Part shown: positions 31,280 to 33,825 of the stretch, piece after piece
Position numbering within the stretch: the stretch's first letter is position 1
Layout of the letters: the number at the start of each line of letters is the position of its first letter
NCBI GenBank assembly: GCA_022448665.1
Contig: JAKUUO010000012.1
Span: forward strand, 7,305 to 41,129
Reading direction: 5' to 3'
Source of the DNA: Candidatus Thalassarchaeum betae
GTDB taxonomy: Archaea; Thermoplasmatota; Poseidoniia; Poseidoniales; Thalassarchaeaceae
DNA length: 33,825 nucleotides
Position numbers and translations under genes: made by a program
The notes under the pieces: generated by a model
What the model saw: only the letters and a program-made list of their open reading frames with translations
What the model was told of the DNA's origin: nothing
Database searches by the model: none

Positions 31280-32383
31280 GTGTCTACCTACTCCAAGGAC
31301 CCAAAACGCTCGGGTGCAACGGGTGAATACGCCAAGGTCACCAAGGAGAGCAATTTCGACAGCGGGCTATTCGGGGGCGCTGTGGCTCTAATGGTAATCG
31401 GCTTCCCGTGGGTGGCCTTCGCACTCGCTATCTGGGGGATTCCATGGATGTGGGGGGAAGCACTCTCATCTTATGCGGGGTGGGGTTGGGGAGAGCTCGC
31501 AATCCTCCTCACCGGCTTCGCCCTCTACCCTTGGTGCTACTCAACCCTACTCTTCACATGGGCTATCCGGGGCAAGCCGAACGAGGCGAGGGCGGCCGAG
31601 CAGATCGGCGGCATACACCTGACCCACGTCGGCTTCCTCCTCTTCTGGCTCTGCTTCGTGGGCTCCACCTGCTACACTTGGTGGGGTGGCATGTTCGGCA
31701 TCGGGATGGAACCGGAAGGGTGGTACTGGGCCCTCTTCATCCCAGCGCTCATGCTTACCGCGATGGCCCTTCAGGGACCTTTCTGGGGCCTTTTCCTAAT
31801 CTTCCACGGCACCGAGGGCGCGAGGAACCACACAACGTCCGAGGCGGTGACCCAGCCTCTGACCATGGTACAAATCAACTGCGGCGGCGGACTGTCCTCC
31901 GAGATTTGGGACAACAAGGACCTCTCTGGTGAGCCCAAGGTCTCCGGCGTCGACCCCAACATCGACATCAACTGGGGGGGCGGCGGGCCCTCTGGAGTCG
32001 GCAGCGACCAGTTCAGCATCCGTTGGACCGGCTTCCTCCTGCCGAGGGAGACCGGCTCTTACACCCTCGAGACCAGCAACGACGACGGAGTCAGGCTGTG
32101 GCTCGACGGACAGCTTCTGATTGACGAGTGGTACGATCAGGTCGGCAAGCATCAGGCAACCGCCGAGCTCGAGGCCGGAGATGTCTACGACTTCAGGATG
32201 GAGTACTACGAGAATGGCGGTCAGGCCAAGGCCAAGTTGCGCTGGACCAAGCCCGACGGAACCTACGAGATCGTTCCCTGTGCCGTGTTCTCGCCGACCA
32301 AGCCGGACACACCTTCGACAGTCGTGCTGCAGGCGGTCAAGTCAGGCGAGGTTTTCACCGACCGGCTCAACTGGTGGGACTGA
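31280..32383 (+). CDS. Four-helix membrane protein with C-terminal PA14 domain
   Basis: 367 residues. A polar, basic N-terminus (1-~27) is followed by four hydrophobic segments at about 28-55, 68-95, 110-138 and 148-175. Residues ~190-345 are a PA14 domain: INCGGGLSSEIWDN, FSIRWTGFLLP, SYTLETSNDDGVRLWLDG and YDFRMEYYENGGQAKAKLRW are the family strands. PA14 usually binds glycans outside the cell. The positive charges lie before helix 1 and between helices 2 and 3 (RGKPNEAR), so the simple prediction puts both termini and PA14 in the cytosol, which is odd. The start is a GTG at 31280, just past the purQ hairpin. Its last 42 bases overlap the convergent MFS gene. The function is unknown. Confidence 0.75.
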   Translation: MSTYSKDPKRSGATGEYAKVTKESNFDSGLFGGAVALMVIGFPWVAFALAIWGIPWMWGEALSSYAGWGWGELAILLTGFALYPWCYSTLLFTWAIRGKPNEARAAEQIGGIHLTHVGFLLFWLCFVGSTCYTWWGGMFGIGMEPEGWYWALFIPALMLTAMALQGPFWGLFLIFHGTEGARNHTTSEAVTQPLTMVQINCGGGLSSEIWDNKDLSGEPKVSGVDPNIDINWGGGGPSGVGSDQFSIRWTGFLLPRETGSYTLETSNDDGVRLWLDGQLLIDEWYDQVGKHQATAELEAGDVYDFRMEYYENGGQAKAKLRWTKPDGTYEIVPCAVFSPTKPDTPSTVVLQAVKSGEVFTDRLNWWD

Positions 32384-33825
32384 CCCTTCCCTCCCTTCTT
32401 GCTTCGAACCGCTGGGCATGTACCTCTTGACGAGATAGGCATTGACCAGAGCCACGATTGCGGGCGCTACAGCGGCATCCGTCATCCCCTCGACGAACGC
32501 CCACCTCGCATTCTCGATCAGCTCGAGCCCAAGCGCGTTGCCCTGAGCAAGTAACTCTCCTCCTATCCGCATGGCTGCTGGAAACGACTCGGAGACAACC
32601 CCCGAATGTTCCTCCAAACCAACGGGCACCACCAGTTTGCTCTGGTAGATCTCGTTGAGCACGCTGCCGACAATGGCGATTCCAAAAGCCCCTCCGACTT
32701 CCCTGCTCGCATCGTTCGTCGCACTGCCCACGCCGGCCTTGTCTTGTGGTATGGAATCCATCACCATGGTCGTTGACGGTGCCATCGTGAGGCCCATCCC
32801 CATCCCGGTCAGGAAGAAGATTAGACCCAGAACGAGGTAATCCGTACCTATCTCGACGGTCGTGAAGATTAGCATCGCAGTGGCGACCAGGGTGAGCCCG
32901 ACAGCCACCACGTTGTTGTTCCCAAACTTCGCGCAGAGTCGGTCACTGTTCGCCGCGGCAGGCATCAGCCCCAGCGGCAGTGGTAGGAAGCGCAGGGCCG
33001 CCTCGAACGCGCTATGGCCCCGAACCAGCTGGAAGTGGAGCATCTGGGTGAACATGAAGGAGAACATCACGAAGAACGCCAGGCTGATGGCGATCAGGCC
33101 CAGAGCGAAACCCCGGTCCCGGAAGAACTCGAGGGGCAGCATCGGGTACTCCGCCCGTCTTTCCCACCGCACGAACAGAACTGCGAGGACCAAGCCCAGT
33201 GTTCCGAGGCCCACGACCTCATTACTGGTCCACCCGGCGCTTGGCCCCTCTATGATGGCGTACAGTATCGAGCCTAGCGCACCAACTGAGAGGGCGGCTC
33301 CGACAGGATCCATAGGAGTCTCCTTCTCGTCGCGTGAGTTGGGCACCAGTAGCATACCCAGAGCCATAGCTAGAGCGATAATCGGGGGATTAATCCAGAA
33401 GACCATCCTCCAGTCGAAGTTCTCCACCGCCCATCCTCCTACCAGCAGGCCGATGGGCGCACCTATTCCGGCCATGCCGACCCAGATACCGACCGCCTTA
33501 CCTCTCTCCTCAGGAGGGAACACCACTACGATGATCGATAGGGTCGCCGGCATCACCAGAGCCGCTCCTAGTCCCATCAGAGCCCTAGATCCGGATACGT
33601 GTTCAGATGTAGTGGCGTACAGGGGGGGTAGTGCGGAAACCCGCCCCACCCCTGCTAGACCCATCATCAGAGCCGGCTTGCGCCCGAAACGGTCCCCGAC
33701 AGCACCCATCACCAGCAGCATCCCGCCGAACACCACGACATAGGCGTCCATTATCCACTGGAGTTCTGTGTTGTCCGCCCCTAGGTCCTTCGAGAGCTCA
33801 GGCAGGGCCACGTTCACGGTGACGT
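32342..33825 (-). CDS. MFS exporter, DHA2 (EmrB/QacA) drug-proton antiporter type, partial (N-terminus beyond right edge)
   Basis: At least 494 residues are visible. The first codons read VTVNVALPELS, which is the conserved end of DHA2 helix 1 (T-x-V-N-V-A-L-P). The true start must therefore lie past the window and the GTG at 33817 is internal. The loop GDRFGRKPAL after helix 2 is the MFS signature, and PxxRGKAVGIW, FFxxMGMGLTMAP and ASREVGGAFGIAI fit the 14-helix DHA2 subfamily. Relatives export drugs, dyes, or lipids and other amphiphiles with protons. The stop at 32342 is 42 bases inside the convergent PA14 gene. The substrate is unknown. Confidence 0.88.
   Translation of the reverse strand, partial: VTVNVALPELSKDLGADNTELQWIMDAYVVVFGGMLLVMGAVGDRFGRKPALMMGLAGVGRVSALPPLYATTSEHVSGSRALMGLGAALVMPATLSIIVVVFPPEERGKAVGIWVGMAGIGAPIGLLVGGWAVENFDWRMVFWINPPIIALAMALGMLLVPNSRDEKETPMDPVGAALSVGALGSILYAIIEGPSAGWTSNEVVGLGTLGLVLAVLFVRWERRAEYPMLPLEFFRDRGFALGLIAISLAFFVMFSFMFTQMLHFQLVRGHSAFEAALRFLPLPLGLMPAAANSDRLCAKFGNNNVVAVGLTLVATAMLIFTTVEIGTDYLVLGLIFFLTGMGMGLTMAPSTTMVMDSIPQDKAGVGSATNDASREVGGAFGIAIVGSVLNEIYQSKLVVPVGLEEHSGVVSESFPAAMRIGGELLAQGNALGLELIENARWAFVEGMTDAAVAPAIVALVNAYLVKRYMPSGSKQEGREGSVPPVEPVGENLA

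Noticed and set aside
1..33825. Search for CRISPR arrays, insertion sequences, tRNAs and rRNAs
   Set aside because: No spaced repeats, transposase motifs, terminal inverted repeats or tRNA-like cloverleaf sequences were seen by eye.

Overview
The window looks like chromosome of a planktonic euryarchaeon. The best fit is Marine Group II/III (Ca. Poseidoniales, Thermoplasmatota relatives), though this is inferred from gene content without a database search. Diagnostic archaeal genes are geranylgeranylglyceryl phosphate synthase, a geranylgeranyl reductase, ribosomal protein LX (L18Ae), prefoldin alpha, archaeal-type FtsY and a CPSF-like beta-CASP nuclease. They sit among genes of bacterial style (UvrA, LysE and TSUP transporters, CutA, YczE, MFS), a mixture usual for these marine archaea. 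Coding density is very high: no gap exceeds about 150 bases, several genes overlap by 1-42 bases, and I see no tRNA, rRNA, insertion sequence or CRISPR array.

Layout. 1-792 (minus): a YczE-like membrane protein cut by the left edge, and CutA. 840-4112 (plus): geranylgeranyl reductase, HAD-IIA phosphatase and an NAD-dependent epimerase-like SDR. 4147-7157 (plus): two tandem paralogous lipoproteins with Asp-box propeller repeats. 7200-12984 (minus): LysE exporter, Bax-inhibitor-1 protein, UvrA, MoeA. 13035-13802 (plus): TSUP anion exporter. 13808-17838 (minus): a proline/lysine-rich zinc-ribbon protein, Apt, an AzgA-type purine permease and the beta-CASP nuclease. 17987-19592 (plus): ferredoxin, a short Rossmann-like protein, GGGP synthase. 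19589-20056 (minus): a coiled-coil protein. 20187-20414: ribosomal protein LX with a clear TATA box for a leaderless transcript. 20469-23889: a sulfation cluster (two PAPS-type sulfotransferases, a two-helix membrane protein, and an APS kinase fused to a small HxGH nucleotidyltransferase). 23933-26480 (plus): PfdA, FtsY and a membrane-anchored degenerate receiver protein. 26481-27275 (minus): a eukaryote-type OMP decarboxylase. 27387-31243 (plus): PurSL and PurQ. 31280-32383 (plus): a four-helix membrane protein with a PA14 domain. 32342-33825 (minus): an MFS drug-type exporter cut by the right edge.

How the genes work together. Ether-lipid synthesis appears twice: GGGP synthase makes the first ether bond, and the reductase saturates the chains, possibly using the ferredoxin at 18065. 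Purine metabolism is covered by uptake and salvage (AzgA plus Apt in one operon) and by de novo synthesis (PurSL/PurQ), the latter divergent from pyrimidine gene pyrF. FtsY, prefoldin and LX belong to protein synthesis and targeting.

The most interesting parts are the sulfotransferase/APS-kinase-fusion cluster, the receiver domain that has lost every phosphotransfer residue but gained a membrane anchor next to FtsY, the PA14 protein whose predicted topology puts PA14 inside the cell, and the polyproline zinc-ribbon protein co-directional with apt.
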